5,352 nucleotides of DNA from positions 1 through 5,352 of the forward strand of contig QIHS01000254.1 in assembly GCA_003229095.1 (NCBI GenBank), written 5' to 3'. A model generated the notes under the pieces. It searched no databases, had not been told where the DNA came from, and was given only the letters and a program-made list of their open reading frames with translations. Positions 4,698 through 5,352 of this stretch are shown piece by piece. Numbering within the stretch: position 1 is the stretch's first letter; the number at the start of each line of letters is the position of its first letter. The translations under genes were made by a program, and so were the position numbers. This DNA comes from Woeseia sp. (GTDB lineage Bacteria; Pseudomonadota; Gammaproteobacteria; Steroidobacterales; Woeseiaceae).

Positions 4698-5352
4698 GTG
4701 AAAAGAAGTTTCCCGTTTTTTTCGGTTGTCCTCAGTCTCATTTTGTCAGCGCCGTTATTCGCGCATCATTCTGCGGTCGCCTTTGATCGAAACAAAACCA
4801 TCACGATATCTGGAATAATTACTGATTTCGTCTGGCGCAACCCGCACTTAAGCATCAGCCTCGAGGTGACAAAAAACGGCAGCACCGAGCGTTGGCGCAT
4901 CGAAGGCGGTAGTACAACCGAGATGGTCAACAACGGATTTGCGCGCGATTCGATAGCGGAAGGCGAGAGGCTAGCCGTGCTGATCAACCCACTGCGATCG
5001 GGGCGACCCGGCGGCCTGTTGCAAGGCATGACACTGGCAGATGGCACCTCGTATGGAATGAAGACTCCGGAGGTCGTCGCGGAAGATGCTCCGGCTTTAC
5101 AGATACCATCGCTCACCGAATACGTACCACCCCCGGTCGGCGACACGTGGCAGAAACGCGAAGCACGAACGCGTCCGGCGCAACTTCCGCTTGCAGCGGA
5201 ATCTCCTTACCTGCCACTGGGCGCGCTTGACGCCGAAAATCTCGCCAAAGCGAGACCAAAGCCGCCCTTCGACCTGACCGGCACCTGGGCATTTCGCGGC
5301 GAGAGTTCAGAACAACCGCACTACGGCAGGTACGAATTCAAACCGCATCCGG
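4698..5352 (+). CDS. DUF6152-like exported protein, 3'-partial
   Basis: The frame starts at GTG 4698 and stays open to the window end, giving 218 visible codons, so the C-terminus is missing. Residues 1-22 are a Sec-type signal peptide (MKRS, a hydrophobic core, LFA before HHS). The mature N-terminus HHSAVAFDRNKTITISG, then FVWRNPHLSI, WRIEGGS, an NP at 97-98 and LADGTSYG at 113-120, is the typical order of the DUF6152 family, a periplasmic beta-rich domain of unknown function. From about 130 the sequence is Pro- and Ala-rich and linker-like, and FDLTGTWAF at 191-199 opens what may be a second beta domain. Typical DUF6152 proteins end near residue 125, so this is a longer variant. It is transcribed away from the PLP-enzyme operon from a shared intergenic region. 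A functional link to the operon is not shown. Confidence 0.8.
   Translation, partial: MKRSFPFFSVVLSLILSAPLFAHHSAVAFDRNKTITISGIITDFVWRNPHLSISLEVTKNGSTERWRIEGGSTTEMVNNGFARDSIAEGERLAVLINPLRSGRPGGLLQGMTLADGTSYGMKTPEVVAEDAPALQIPSLTEYVPPPVGDTWQKREARTRPAQLPLAAESPYLPLGALDAENLAKARPKPPFDLTGTWAFRGESSEQPHYGRYEFKPHP

Noticed and set aside
4766..5146. 126-aa minus-strand open frame at the right end
   Set aside because: It lies antisense to the DUF6152-like gene, whose signal peptide, ribosome binding site and family motifs are convincing. The antisense product is low-complexity Ser/Pro/Arg.

Overview
The window looks like a chromosomal segment of a moderately GC-rich Gram-negative bacterium. A gammaproteobacterium, perhaps marine, is my best guess. 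The grounds are two twin-arginine (Tat) signal peptides, a Sec-type signal on a DUF6152-like protein and an NSS amino-acid-type transporter. No gene here fixes the taxon. I see no rRNA, tRNA, CRISPR array, transposase or integration signature.

Layout, left to right. (1) 1-1119, plus strand: the 3' part of a sodium:neurotransmitter symporter (NSS/SNF) family transporter, cut by the window edge and broken by a frameshift near 655-670. (2) 1085-4579, minus strand: a very compact operon, read from right to left. Its first gene is a Tat-signal PLP-dependent enzyme of the SelA/DgaE-like group. It is currently split into an N-terminal piece (4579-3782) and a C-terminal piece (3785-3381) by an apparent deletion of about 31 nt. 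Next is an intact tandem paralogue (3380-2169), also with a Tat signal. Last is a protein with an N-terminal VOC/glyoxalase-like half-module and two cupin domains (2167-1085). The junctions are ATGA, TGAATG and TGA-T-ATG, so translational coupling is likely throughout. The last gene overlaps the 3' end of the convergent transporter gene by 35 bp. (3) 4580-4697: a 118-bp divergent intergenic region that must hold the promoters of the operon and of the gene to its right. (4) 4698-5352, plus strand: a Sec-exported DUF6152-like protein running off the right edge.

How the genes might work together (inference): two PLP enzymes of a lyase/transferase-like fold appear to be folded with cofactor in the cytoplasm and exported by Tat, so they would act on an amino compound in the periplasm. 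The cytoplasmic VOC-cupin protein and the amino-acid-type Na+ symporter would be natural partners for handling or importing the substrate or product. The substrate cannot be read from the sequence.

The least ordinary points are the Tat-exported SelA-like pair, the way the first copy is broken, the VOC plus bicupin fusion, and the overlapping convergent 3' ends. Two disrupted genes in 5.3 kb also raise the possibility of assembly or sequencing errors.
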